Shown: positions 1 through 11,428 of the stretch, one piece after another
Position numbering within the stretch: the stretch's first letter is position 1
Layout: each line of letters opens with the position of its first letter
Assembly: GCF_001039355.2 (NCBI RefSeq)
Contig: NW_019776103.1
Span: forward strand, 15,472 to 48,382
Direction of reading: 5' to 3'
Source: Lingula anatina
Taxonomy: Eukaryota; Brachiopoda; Lingulata; Lingulida; Lingulidae
Length of the DNA stretch: 32,911 nucleotides
Made by a program: the position numbers and the translations under genes
Notes under the pieces: model-generated
The model's database searches: none
What the model saw: the letters and a program-made list of their open reading frames with translations, nothing else
What the model was told of the DNA's origin: nothing

Positions 1-313
1 GGGGTTGATAGATGGCCAGACTGAACAAACGCAAAAAGACATGTTTGCCCCTAACCCTCGAAAAATAAATAAATTCATTTATGCTTACTCTTAGATCCTA
101 ATGTTCATAGTTTTTCTACATGATAAAAAGTGAAGGATATTGCCCATTTCTATAGTTAAGGATACGGATATGTACCAGACTGATGTTGACTACACTGTAT
201 TCACAAGACAATCACTACCTTCAATAAAAATATTTGATAAGAAGTGTTTACGCTCGATCAGCTAAAGTACATATTTTAGTGTTCTGTGAAGTTATTGAAA
301 ATGGGATATCTGA

Positions 314-314
<1 letters not shown>

Positions 315-345
<31 letters not shown>

Positions 346-376
346 ATAATAATAATAATAATAATTATAATAATAA
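315..376. repeat. (ACT)n(AAT)n microsatellite
   Basis: Ten ACT units run into an AAT array with one interruption. The 68-aa poly-Thr/poly-Asn plus-strand frame is a product of this repeat. Confidence 0.95.
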
Positions 377-2048
377 AACCTCACTCCACATTTACATCAG
401 CCTTGCGTGCAGAATAAAGATGAAGACTTTAAGTCCTTAAACATACCATTTAAAATAAAACACACAGTGGAAAGTTTAGATTATATATTATCTTGATTTA
501 ATATTTATCCCAAATTCATCTATAGAACGGTATTACTTGAAGACAAAAAACGTACCACCCAGGTTCAAAATAAAATTAAGACATTTGAAAATTAAACGGT
601 ATCTCACTGCGCACTTGCTGCATCTCTTTACATTCTTAGAGTTATCTGTGTCGCACGTATGTGACAAGTGTCCCTTTGGACGCGGCTAACGGTCAGAAAT
701 TCAACCTAATGAAATACGAAATACATTTAATCATCTTTGACTCACAAACGCTCAGCAGGGAAACGTGTTTATTAGAAGGCTGTCAATTGGGCTGTCGTTT
801 AGCCTGTTTGGCAGTCAGTATGCGGTACCCAAGGCACGGTTGCGCTGACACTTTGTCAAACGGCAACTAATGGTTTTCACGGAATCGCAGCAGAAGATTT
901 TGACTGCGTGCTGAGAGCCTTTGATAATTCAAAAACTGACGACGTTGGAGACTTATATGTCATTTTATCATTGAGTTTACAACGATGTCCCTCTGGTAGT
1001 AGTATTTGAGATCAACTACGCTGGTGGCTTTTCAAAACTCATCGCTTATCATTTTTGGATTTTTGGAATTCTTATTTGCCAGCAGTTCCTACTAACTTCA
1101 CAAAGCATGCTATTTATTATAATCCATTTTAACTTGGGCACAAGGGAAATCGGACAAATAGCTAGAAGGGGGTAGGGAAAACATAATGATAAACGGGGAC
1201 AATTTTTGTATGTGGTCTTGGGGAAATACTAGTACTGTACGTTTCCAAAATATAATACTAAGAATTTATTTCTGCAGGGTGCATATGGTCGAGCGTTAAC
1301 ATAACAGGGTCTTTTCAAACTTTGAAGAGAAATGACCTCGGAACAATGCGCTGTCTGCTACTGTTAGTTTTCTGCTCCACCAGGTTGCGAAATCGGTCAG
1401 TTTAACTCATGCAGGTTATATACCAAATTCTGCCGAACATTTCACCAGGCATGTCAGCTCGGTTTTCTAGAATGCGTCTGATGGTAACGCGCAGCACCTC
1501 GTTATACAATCTTGCTTGTTTGAAGGGAAAAGGGGAAGGGTGCATCTCAGCAGCTAAGGAGGGGGGGGGGATGGGCAACCCCTCTAAGTCTACCTTGTAA
1601 ATTTTCCATTTTTCATAAAGCACTATCAATCTTGAGTTTACTGGTAAAAAGATCAATGACTGTCAAGTTTCTTTTATTCTCTTGAAGAATCGACCGACTG
1701 ACCTTAAATGACCATAGTAACGGTTCCTATTGACGGCTCCGAGATGGAACCCATTCCTTGCTGTCCAGATACGACCATTCACATGGGGGCAATTTTGGGG
1801 GAAATTCTATTGAAATTGTAAACGAATCGACTGCCCTTTCTAGGTCTGTGTGGAAAAAGTGACCTTCTAGGTTATTTTTCTTCATTTGCAATCAATTTTC
1901 TTTTAGCCAATATGTGGGTAAACTTCATTTGTTTTTTTTTCATATGAAGTTGAAAGACGACATCAAACCTCGGTGAGTATTGATGGAAAATGAACAAGGG
2001 GCATGATGAACAACATCTGGTAATTTGACCTCATTAAAGAACCTTAGA
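376..2048. other. Non-coding stretch, nothing recognised
   Basis: Apart from a short G run at 1560-1569 I see no exon, repeat or RNA that I can support. Frames up to 84 codons lack coding character. Confidence 0.5.
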
Positions 2049-2222
2049 GCGCATTCAGAACGGTAGACTAAAAGATCCTCGGATCAAATATGGCTGACCC
2101 ACTAGAATGCTTGTTGCAAAATCCTCCCAGGGAATCTGATCAGTGTATAATCGAGAATTTAGTGGCAAGCTCTTTAGTGGGCCGCCATATTTGATCCGAG
2201 GATCTGGTTTGAATATGCCCCT
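2049..2222. mobile_element. Small foldback element
   Basis: Strong inverted repeats at 2073-2104 and 2175-2205 (AGATCCTCGGATCAAATATG on each strand, about 29 of 32 matching) enclose 70 bp. Weaker pairing of gcattcagaac with gcatattcaaac outside extends it to about 2049-2222. Non-coding; most likely a MITE. Confidence 0.6.
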
Positions 2223-3025
2223 AGTCTGGATTAAGAAGAACGTGTCAAGAAGTTAAAACATTTCCACACTGATTAGTTTATCTCAGATTTTGTTACGGCA
2301 ATCATTTGATAATCATTACCCTAACCAACACCCTATTCGACCGTAAGTATCTTTTTTTGAATAAATGATCAAACTAAAAACCATCCTTCTACGAATTTAT
2401 TTAACTGATGTATTGGTATGCGTTTTTAATGTGTTTGTGTTTGTGTGTGTGTGTGCGCGTTTAATTTCTTTCTATTTACTTTATGACTCTACCGGTGCAT
2501 TTGTTAACTTCACCAACAAGTCTTACTTTTCTAGTGGGAATAATTACACCGATCGATTGATGGCAGCCTCACTTGGCCTTATAAAGTCGAACGCGTGCAA
2601 CTCAAATGAGAAATTTGCTGATTTTTCTTTGCTTTTTGACTCACAAACAAGCATAAATGGCTTTAGTTCATTCGACTAAATGACTTTATCACGGCATCAA
2701 AATTACAGTTCTAACGATTTTTCGACATTCTATTATATTACATCAACAAGGCGAGCTCATATCAGACAAACTACCATTAAAGCAGCCCACTTAGGACCAT
2801 TAAGCTGCAATTAGTACTATTAATTACTGCTAACAGCCACCTATTTGTCGCAGTGGTAGTTCTGATGGACTCTTATTATACTCAGTGAACTTGACACGGC
2901 ATAGCGTAATTGCTCTTGGAACTTTGAGATACATACCAAGTTAGAATGTATATGTGTACATTGACTGTAACGCATACAAATCACTACTGCTAGCTTTTAC
3001 ATAACTTAGATAAACACATAACTAA

Positions 3026-3055
3026 GATAAATAAATAAATAAATAAATAAATAAA
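3026..3055. repeat. (AAAT)n microsatellite
   Basis: About seven tandem aaat units. Confidence 0.9.
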
Positions 3056-3077
3056 TCATTCGGTCCACCTAAATTAA

Positions 3078-3135
3078 CCCTTACGAAAAAGTCCTATAGG
3101 ATCCTATAAGATCCTATAGGACTTCTTCGTAAGGG
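3078..3135. repeat. 58-bp near-perfect palindrome
   Basis: The two 29-nt halves match their reverse complements at 27 of 29 positions, with no loop. The ends are CCCTTACGAA and TTCGTAAGGG, and the centre repeats tcctata/gatcctat. TTAA stands immediately to the left (3074-3077) but not to the right. It would extrude as a cruciform or fold as an RNA hairpin. Confidence 0.85.
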
Positions 3136-4192
3136 AACGCACGGTTTAACGTCAGCCGAGCATTCACAATTTCTTCTTGCACGTTTATTATTTTTTTGCA
3201 TACCCACACCTTCTCTTTCTCTCTCTTTTCATCCCTCGCTAGCTCCCTCCATCCACCAAACCCAATCAAAGCACTTTATTAGCGCAACACTAATCTCCAA
3301 ACGTAATGAGCTTTGACATACACATCATCTGTCCCAGTAGACAATTAAAGTAACTGACCCTAATGGCATTTTAAACAAAGTTCTGGCTGTCTCTCTCTCC
3401 CATTCACACTTAACATCTGTATACTTAATTACAAAAAGGTCAGGTCTATTAATCTTTATCTGTGTTCTAGCGTTTTCTTAGTTCGACGGATACTTTAATG
3501 GATCATTTCAGTCGTGTCACGGCGCCAAACGGTCTGATCACAGTAATTTGATGACAATGTCAATTATTGTTATGACGGTGGATCAAAGAAGTAAATTAAG
3601 TGAAAGCGAAAGTTCGGTGCCTTGGGGATTGACACTGACAGTAGTTAAATATAACATTTTTACGAACCATTACATGCGCAACAATATATAGCAATACTTT
3701 TATTGTAGGGTAAGACACACTGGGGTTATTTGTTGTTGGTTTTGGAATTAATATGCTCTCAAAGAAATATTCCGTGTTCTTTGGTTATTGAAAAAAAAAG
3801 ACATTTTACAATAAAAATAGCTGCGCAACAGGCCTGGCAATTTATATATTGTTATGCATAAAAAGGGGACTATTGCTCTTTCTTTTCGCTTCAGAGATCA
3901 AAGGAATTAATGAAAAGTCAATTTCCGGCCACTGACCTCGTGATGAGTACCGGAAATGGATGCATGTGACATGTAGATGCTCATCAAAAGGCATGGAAAG
4001 AAATGTGTCAATAAAATACCTCTGTATTTTTGCAAAGAATAACATTTGTGGCAAGTGAGGGTTGTTAGACCTTTATATAACAAACGATTATGTTTTCCTG
4101 GACTGTACAGCCAAATTCCAGAAATCAGCAAGTGTTGCCGGTGATCAATAACCGCCCAGATTGGTTGGATGATTGGCAGAGGGTGAGGTGTA
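3136..4192. other. Non-coding stretch
   Basis: A pyrimidine-rich patch at 3208-3260 and otherwise AT-rich DNA. No supported gene. Confidence 0.5.
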
Positions 4193-4437
4193 GTGTGGAA
4201 GGGGGGGGGTGAGGGGGGGAGAGGGACCAAGATTTGGAAATCCACCCCACAAACAATTCCATGCCTGTATCTGACCCCGTGAGGGTTGTGGGGGGGGGGG
4301 AGGGGAGGGACCAAGATTACGACATCCACTCCTCATACAATTCCATGCCTGTATCTGACCCCGTGAGGGTGGTGGGGGGGAGGAGGGACCAAGGTTTGGA
4401 AATTCACCCCACATACCATTCCATGCCTGTAGCTGTT
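4193..4437. repeat. ~80-bp G-rich minisatellite, about three units
   Basis: The unit contains gagggaccaagattt, a caccccacataca-like segment, ttccatgcctgtatctgacc, ccgtgaggg and a run of G. It recurs at spacings of about 83 and 79 bp. The reverse-strand proline-rich frames across it are products of the repeat and are not called as genes. Confidence 0.85.
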
Positions 4438-4718
4438 CCCCTGACTCTCAACTGCCACCTGATGTTATGTGGACGGCTAAAAGTTGGTGGTACTGTAGTG
4501 AAGGTTATACCTACTTTACCCTGGCTATCAGGATAGCATTAAGGAAATTAATTACAGTAAAGGGGAAAACTATAAGTGAGAAAAATTATGTACATCTAAA
4601 TCACATTAAGCGATCTGTGCTATTCACAGATACTTATGCCTATAATCTCACCATTATTCAACCTTAAGTAACGGCTGCTGAAGGATGTCAGCTCACCGGC
4701 TGATCTAGAGTTTTGCTA

Positions 4719-4905
4719 AAAACCCCTTTACACTAGACGGCGTCCTTTCTGCGTCCTCTCTGCGACCATGAAACGACCATCGCTTTGGTTGTAGAATGAA
4801 TATTCAATGATCGGCCAGTTGTCGGCACGTTAAATTTTTTTACCCTCAAATGGGGTCATATCACGGGACTCAGAAAGGACGCCGTCCGGTGTAAATGGAG
4901 GCTTT
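4719..4905. mobile_element. ~190-bp MITE with ~30-bp terminal inverted repeats
   Basis: Left arm tttacactagacggcgtcc then tttctg; the right arm is its complement (cagaaaggacgccgtccggt). The outer bases (AAAACC..CC against AAAGCCTCC) also pair loosely. The interior shows no coding capacity. A typical short foldback or MITE insertion; superfamily not assigned. Confidence 0.7.
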
Positions 4906-7333
4906 AGGGGTTGGGAAATGGATACATTTTTAAAACAAGGCAAATAGAGGGAGAATAAAGGTCGTAATGGGGAGCCACGTCTGTCCCATGCTATTGACAC
5001 TTTCTCACAATTTGCTAATGTAAAGGCAGCTGTACTTCATCTGTCCATTGTTTTTATTTATTTATTGTTTTACATTCATTTATATAATTATCGCGTAAAA
5101 TATTTATTTCGCAAAAATAATAATAAAATAAAATAAAATACAAAAGCATTTTACAATGTCTAAGGTCTAACGTGTGTTCTAATAACCACGTCACTAATTA
5201 TTATCACCCGATGTAAGTATTTTACACACAGATTGTTATACTGAGAGATGTAACACGCCGCAACGGGCGCAAATAATGTTAAACGTAATTATAGTTTATT
5301 GGTAGATCAAATGAGATAAAGACAATTTTACAATAAAACGGGAATACGTATGCGGTATCTCAGCAACCATTCTCATTACTCAAGCAGTCATGTAATAAAC
5401 GCTTGGACATAACGACGTCTATGGAGTGATTCAAACTGATTTAATACCAACCAAGCGGACAATAATGGCATTTCTAAAATCTTATTAAATGTTGCCAATC
5501 GACAGGAAATGTGAACAAACGTCGAAAAGGTGCATAATCGGCTAAATTGGACAACGCCTAGTTGTTTTGAATATAGGGATGATTGTACAAACATAGATAT
5601 ATTTGTTATCGCCATTGTACAAAGATATATTTGTTATCGCCATGAATCGTCTCTGTATGTACATGTATGTACGTGTTAATTTAATATATACGCCTATATA
5701 ATCCTTTGTCAACTAACGTTTCCAGGTAAGCAGTTGATGGTTCGGTCATTGTGAGGGGTCAACGACGCTGTGAAAATTATCACCTCACTATTGAAATAAC
5801 TTTTGCAGCTCGAGGCGTCTACCGATCGAAAAGGCCGCAGACGCTGCGTGCAACCACTGTTTCGCTTCTTTTCTTTTTCTTTTTTCAAAAATGCGAAAGG
5901 TCATGTTGGGATGCACTGCATCTCGACCTACTTCTGCTTATGCAGTCAGTTTTAGTACCAAGTTCTGGTAATTACTTCCCTCCGTCTGGTACACGTTTTC
6001 CGTAAACCTTCAAATTGTTTTTGAAATGGGAAAGGGGACTTAGTAAGCACGAATACCTTTCCACAGTGCTCTTAACCTAGACATATTATCAAAGAATGTT
6101 GTGGTCAAAATATTGATAGAATTTTCTCCAATTCAGCGGCTTAATCCTATCTTTGCAGTACACTCCTTGGGGACCACGCGTTTAATAAAAAAGCCGAAAA
6201 AAGTATAAATATATTTCAACTTTGGGATTAATCAATAGACACCTTGCTATCTATCTTGGTTAATACGCTGCTCCGGAGAGCAATTCGCTTCATACTCCTA
6301 GCTGGCATTTGGGGGATAACAAAGATAAGATGCCCTGACAACAGCATCTTACTCACATTACACTGTAAATTATTGGTTTGGGAAACATGTTATACTTGTT
6401 TCAGGTTGTTGTGACGCTTGTCATGGTATTGTTATGTAAAACGATGATGATGATAGTGCTATTGTACATGACCTAGCTGTTTTACTTCATCAATTCATTT
6501 ATGTATTCTGTCAGCTTTTAAATAGACCTAATTAAATAGCCATTCTGAACACTTAAAACTGTCAATGTGTCAATTATGTCCATGATCTTCACTTGTCGAT
6601 CTCTGCACGTTTTATTTTAAACGAGAGTATTTATTATTTATTGCAAATAAAATCACATAAGGTGTTTGCTACTCGTGAGCGCTGCATGAACACTTCGTAA
6701 TCCAGCATTACCGCCAATTTGCTAGGTATATTATGAAGAGCGATTATACAACAGGGGACCATACACACCCAATAACTCAGATTCTAGGGGGATATTTTAT
6801 GACTAAGGCTATAATTCGTTCACTTATTGACTCGTTCACCAGTTCTAGTACATATAGTGCAACAGCTTCTTTAAAGAATTGATGGTTTCATAACAAAGAG
6901 AAATTGGTATACATGTATCATGAAGAAGATCCTTTGAAAACTCTTGCTTCACCACTTTTGGCAGTCATTCACAAATATATTTTTCATCACTACACTCTTG
7001 GAGCTCCGCAGAAAAAAAAAAGAAAGAAAAATAAAGATACACAAAATAAATTAATTTCACGTTTCCTGGAAGTCAAGGATATTACCCACCGCCAAAGTAC
7101 CTACTTGGCAACCAATATCTATATACACAGAGTGGTTCAGACAAGTCTAAGGAGAATTTATCACATCGCGTGTAGGATGGCTGCTGCGAAGGTTACGCTT
7201 CTCGGTTTAACATCTATGAATGAAAAAGTAATCTCAGGGAAACGCCATGAGGGTTTGCTTCACCTGGTAGCAAAGGTCGTGACATTACGCCAGATATATG
7301 AACTTTACTCTGCCCACGCGGTGTAAATGTAGA
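4906..7333. other. Non-coding stretch
   Basis: AT-rich. There is a local duplication of aaagatatatttgttatcgc (about 5590-5641). No coding exon with convincing signals. Confidence 0.5.
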
Positions 7334-7406
7334 ACACGCACACACGTAGCACGTACACACATATATACACACGTAGCACACACACAAACACACACACACA
7401 CACGCG
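7334..7406. repeat. Interrupted (CA)n microsatellite
   Basis: CA-rich array with cacgtag interruptions repeated three times, ending in a pure (CA)n run. Confidence 0.9.
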
Positions 7407-7601
7407 TACTCTTTGCAGGCACGTAGGAAGCAAAATTTAAGTACATTGTACATGAGTTTACCACTCAAAACAAAACCTTGACAGTAGCTTTCTCCAAATT
7501 ACGTTAAGAAAATGAAAAAAGAAACAAAAGCAGAAAAGATAATGCAGATATCGAACGAGTATTCTGTTCCTTGGCCCTACACATTATGTCAAAACATGTA
7601 C

Positions 7602-7658
7602 GTCTGCAATTTATTAGTTCAATTAATTTAGTACTTACCATTAGTCTAAAATGTTGAA
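7602..7658 (+). repeat. 57-bp exact direct repeat, copy 1
   Basis: Identical over 57 bases to 8634-8690 (starts gtctgcaatttattag, ends ctaaaatgttgaa), 1032 bp apart in the same orientation. The flanks are unrelated. Confidence 0.9.
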
Positions 7659-8170
7659 AAATTGTCTCTTACACCTGGTTCATGCCAAGCAGAGCGAAAA
7701 TGTTTTCCTCTCATGAATTTGTCTCAGCAAATGCCTGCATCCAGGTACGAACACAAACATTGTAGGAAGAATTATCAGTAACCAACGTGGATACAAGTCA
7801 GACAGGGTGCCTTTGTGAACAAATTTTATCAGCTTTCTCTTACGTCTTGTACCATTACAAACATTGATTTTGCAATAATACGTGTGGTGTTTGTAAACTG
7901 TGTTCATTTTTGTTCATAATACTGTATTCATGAAAAAAAAAAAAAAAAAGTAAAGAAAAAACTGTCGGATCAGATCTGAGTGTAGAAATATGCAGGAGGT
8001 AATTTAAGTAGCCCACCCACACATTACTCTATTGGGCATGGTCAAAGAATCACAAAACTAAAAGCATATTCTTCTTTCCAATTTGAGTGCACAGAAAAGC
8101 ATGAGCTAAACGCCGAGTACACAACCCACGATTTTATGAGAATGAATACAAGCCAATAAATACCGCCCAG

Positions 8171-8320
8171 TTAAATGACACGGTCCACCAGGCGAAACAT
8201 CGGTTTTGGCTTACACCGGCTGGCACAGGCAGACGTGTGCGTCGCCCTGTAGTTCTCATAGCTGGTACACCAACATGCTACAGTAAATAGGAAATTGCCT
8301 CCCACCACGAGGAATATCAT
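8171..8320 (-). CDS. Small membrane or secreted peptide ORF, or a 3' terminal exon (hypothetical)
   Basis: On the minus strand an ORF of 49 codons begins MIFLVVGGNFLFTVACWC, a hydrophobic stretch that could be a signal peptide or membrane anchor. It continues with a Cys- and Arg/Lys-containing tail (CTSYENYRATHTSACASRC, KPKPMFRLVDRVI) and ends in TAA. The 3' two thirds are clearly GC-richer than the flanks, as expected for an exon. Alternatively an acceptor inside it (tcctatttactgtag, exon start 8277) gives a phase-1 terminal exon beginning with the CWC residues. A stop lies in frame just upstream of the ATG. The plus strand is also partly open here. Not recognised. Confidence 0.35.
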   Translation of the reverse strand: MIFLVVGGNFLFTVACWCTSYENYRATHTSACASRCKPKPMFRLVDRVI

Positions 8321-8633
8321 GATCCCAATGATGTTTTTTTAAATCCACTCTTTGTAGGTGGATAAAGCGTTTTTCTCATATTTTTATGATATTTTCCAGA
8401 TAATTTTTATTATATCAGATATGCACTTATTCAGAAGGGAAAGAAACGATTGGAAGTTTTACTGATTCTGGATCTCCTTTTTAGATAATTTTATTGTCAT
8501 TTTTCTTGAGGGAGGAACGTTTTTGCTGTTGGGATGATAACTCTCTTATTACCATGCATGGTTGGCTGAATGCCGAAGCTTAACTCTTACTCAGACGTTT
8601 AAGTCTTCCTTAATTCACCATGCGTGGCAGTAT

Positions 8634-8690
8634 GTCTGCAATTTATTAGTTCAATTAATTTAGTACTTACCATTAGTCTAAAATGTTGAA
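8634..8690 (+). repeat. 57-bp exact direct repeat, copy 2
   Basis: Second copy of the 7602-7658 repeat. On the minus strand it carries a consensus-like splice donor (AATG|gtaagtac). Confidence 0.9.
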
Positions 8691-8703
8691 CGCCCTTTTT
8701 GTT
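8671..8703 (-). other. 33-nt interval between splice-like signals (weak)
   Basis: On the minus strand the acceptor ttatgtatttag is followed by 33 nt and the donor AATG|gtaagtac. The phase-1 frame has a TAG but phase 0 is open (NKKGVQHFRLM). It has the same length as the 27-33 kb micro-exons but not their phase or residue pattern. Probably chance. Confidence 0.12.
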
Positions 8704-10481
8704 CTAAATACATAAACTTTTTAATTTATTTGAATTACTGCAGATTTATATTCCTTCAAACTATAAAACATGCTGGCAATAAAATGTCTGTGCATGATAC
8801 TTTAGTGAAACAGGTCACAAGAAGAACATAAATATTGTTTTTTACAGTATACTTCCGGATAGGAACGAACAGCACGAACAGCTCCGTTTAATTCACCACG
8901 TAACTTTCAAATACCAGCCTAATGAGTTACATGGGCAATTATTTTCACGGTATGCTCACGGTGTGTGTTCAGGTATTTACCCAGCCACGCAGAGTATATA
9001 AACTCAATGGAAGAGGCACGGTGGCGTTTTCACGCACATGTTGTAAATAGGTCTTGATTAATTGTAAAAGGAACGTTGAAAGGATTTAGTCAGGAGTAAA
9101 GTGCACCACTAAGAAAAATAAAATCATATCTTATATAGTTGGGGACGTGGTTTGTTTCGTGGAGCGTTTCTGACGCATCTAATGTGAAATACCCACCAGA
9201 GGGTCTAGATCCCATGCCACTAGTGGAATCTGCGTATACCACCCCACCCCACCGACCTAAAATATCTGACCAATATTTGCCAATTCAAATTTATATAAAA
9301 AAGAGGGCAATGTGGAATCAGAATGTCATGTTAAGATTATTTGTTATAGAAAGATTAATGAGCTGTCTTGATATAAACGCTTGCACAGCAGGACACGGAC
9401 TGAATAAAAATGGAAGCCTAAACTTGCACAGAAATTAAAGAACGTCTTTTGGTAGAAATAAACCCATGTATAAAATGAATTGAATAAATAAGATATGCGA
9501 TCGCGTGTACATCGTAATTGATGTAAACAACAGGATATGAAAGTTACTGTTGGTGATATTGGGGCAAAATGCATATTCTGCAAAAGCATACTTTATAAAT
9601 CACAAAATACAAACTAGGGTTAGTATCAAACATCAATATTTGCAACAATTTAATCCTAAATATAACGTTTCTGAGACTGAAAAAGAAAGCACGTAAAAGA
9701 TTCGGAATATGCTAAGCATGGCGTGCGTGCAGAGTGGTATTTTCCTCTAAGAACATTACGCTGACCTTCCTGTGGCCGGAAAACTTTCGGTGGGCGTTTG
9801 GAAATCCATTGACCATGTGTCAAAACTTCCAGCGAAACCATTTCCAATCAGAAGCAAAACTGACAGGGACGGATGTACCAAAGTTTAAATATCGACACTG
9901 GGCCAATAAATCATTGCATGGTTACTGAAAACAATTTATCAGCATTCCAAAATACACTACTCCACTTTACAGATATAGCGATGTTCCGCAAAATATACGA
10001 CACCAATAAAACGTTTCCTTTTTCTGGAACATTTTACTACGCGTATAGATTACATGTAATGGTGTTTTAAAGGTCAAGTTGTATTACAGCTGTATGTAAA
10101 GCGAAGCTGGACAGGCAGGCAGTTCTGGTGTCTGTCAATATGTGTAAACTGTCTCTCTCTCTGTAGTATCTCACAGATGGCGTGTTTGTATACTTGATGA
10201 GCAGGGAGTGCCCTTCATTAATCTGGGGCTACTCAAAACCATCGCGCGCCACCCATTTTAAGAAAAAATATTGATACGCTGTCAGAGATCTTATGGCATT
10301 TTCATGTTGATACATTAATGAAATGATTCTCTTTAACTTCAGCCCTAGCTCTCATCTTTCTCTCTGTCTCCTACCACCCCTCATTCTCCTCAGCATTTTT
10401 ACATTCGAGTGATAATATGATATGTTGTTCGTATCAAATCAAATGCGCTTCACGCTGATTTACACATAAATTGTAACATAC
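8704..10481. other. Mostly featureless
   Basis: Contains the weak TATA-like motif at 8993. Overlapping frames on both strands at 9650-9930 cover slightly GC-richer DNA but lack splice signals or recognisable peptides. Confidence 0.4.
8993..8999 (+). promoter_or_regulatory. TATA-like box (weak)
   Basis: gagtatataaactc lies in a locally less AT-biased segment, followed 25-35 bp downstream by a G/C-containing stretch. No coding exon is seen downstream on the plus strand. Confidence 0.15.
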
Positions 10482-10529
10482 CTGACATAAATGCAATAAT
10501 TAGGTGTCCATCCGCCGTACGTCGTATAG
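10482..10529 (-). CDS. Candidate 48-nt internal exon (phase 1-1)
   Basis: On the minus strand the acceptor tgttgtttcgaatttag is followed by 48 nt and the donor GTCAG|gtatgtt. The phase-1 reading is IRRTADGHLIIAFMS, with no stop, and its first half is GC-rich in an AT-rich setting. It is symmetric (phase 1-1) like the micro-exons at 28-33 kb and compatible with the phase-1 terminal option at 8171-8277. That the two belong to one gene is only a guess. Confidence 0.3.
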
Positions 10530-11394
10530 CTAAATTCGAAACAACAGTTCTGGCATATAAAACATTATATACCATTTTGAAACTTAAAAACCATAACATC
10601 ATAGTAATATCCTCAACATGGACTGTCAAAAAATACTGTACAGGCAATGTTTGTTTTCGTCTCTTCGGTTTACTACTTTACCCATACCATTTATTTCGCG
10701 TGACATATAAATATATACATGTATCTAAAAACTTGACGTGTATTCGGTATATTTTAAAATTTTGATTGCCCAATAAAATACTGTGTATTTTACTTATTAC
10801 GTAAAATTTATAGCTTTAATAAACGTTTTGATAGTGTTCGTCTGGAAAAAGACAATCCAACAGCAGGGGGAAGCGATTGAAAAATGCCGCTACTAATCAG
10901 AAAAGCAATTTTGTGAAAATGCCACCTCAAAGAAAGGTTGACAGATATAACAGATATTCCAAGTGTTTCTCTTTGAACACGAGCATTACAGGAGATAAAT
11001 AATATGATTTGAAGATTAAATGAAGCCAACGTAATTATTCAAGGGAGGAAGTTGTCTGCAGTAAATCCCCTTTTGATTTTCCAATTGCTCTAAGGTTTTT
11101 TTCTATCCTATTACGCCATTAAACTGGATAAAATGCCACGTCTCAGTCCTGTGCCCCAGGGCAATTATCCTCTCTATCGAAATCCGGGTGATTTTTCACT
11201 TAAGCAAGCCTCAAAGACTTAATAATGGGATTTAATGGCTGCAGCGCACATTCATACGGGAGTTGTTCTATGAGATCTGACATATAAGCAGACGTGTTGA
11301 CTGAGCATTTATTAGGTTGGTCATGGCCTTATGTTTTGTGGAATTAGCGTGACAGAGCAAATTATCGGTCGCTGATAGGTTACTTGTGGCCACA

Positions 11395-11428
11395 TGACCT
11401 AATGTGACCCTTTCAGACTTCAAGGTCA
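11395..11428. promoter_or_regulatory. Nuclear-receptor-type half-site cluster
   Basis: TGACCT, 4 bp, TGACCC (11395-11410) is a direct repeat with DR4 spacing. Ten bases later TCAAGGTCA (11420-11428) matches the extended monomer site of the SF-1/ERR class. It lies in a non-repetitive stretch of intermediate GC content at about 11.1-11.5 kb. A possible enhancer; function is inferred from motifs only. Confidence 0.3.

Noticed and set aside
1346-1383. Possible first exon with signal peptide MRCLLLLVFCSTR on the plus strand
   Set aside because: Only 13 codons with a non-consensus donor (CAG|gttgcg), a stop soon after, and no downstream plus-strand exon found.
2365-2679. 104-codon plus-strand ORF
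   Set aside because: It includes a TG-rich low-complexity tract and shows no recognisable domain or exon signals.
3907-4414. Proline-rich ORFs of 89-140 codons on the minus strand
   Set aside because: They translate the G-rich minisatellite in two frames; repeat periodicity explains the peptides.
7086-7118. Another 33-nt phase 1-1 interval on the minus strand (IGCQVGTLAV)
   Set aside because: Found only by spacing; the acceptor is poor, the residue pattern differs, and a few such matches are expected by chance.
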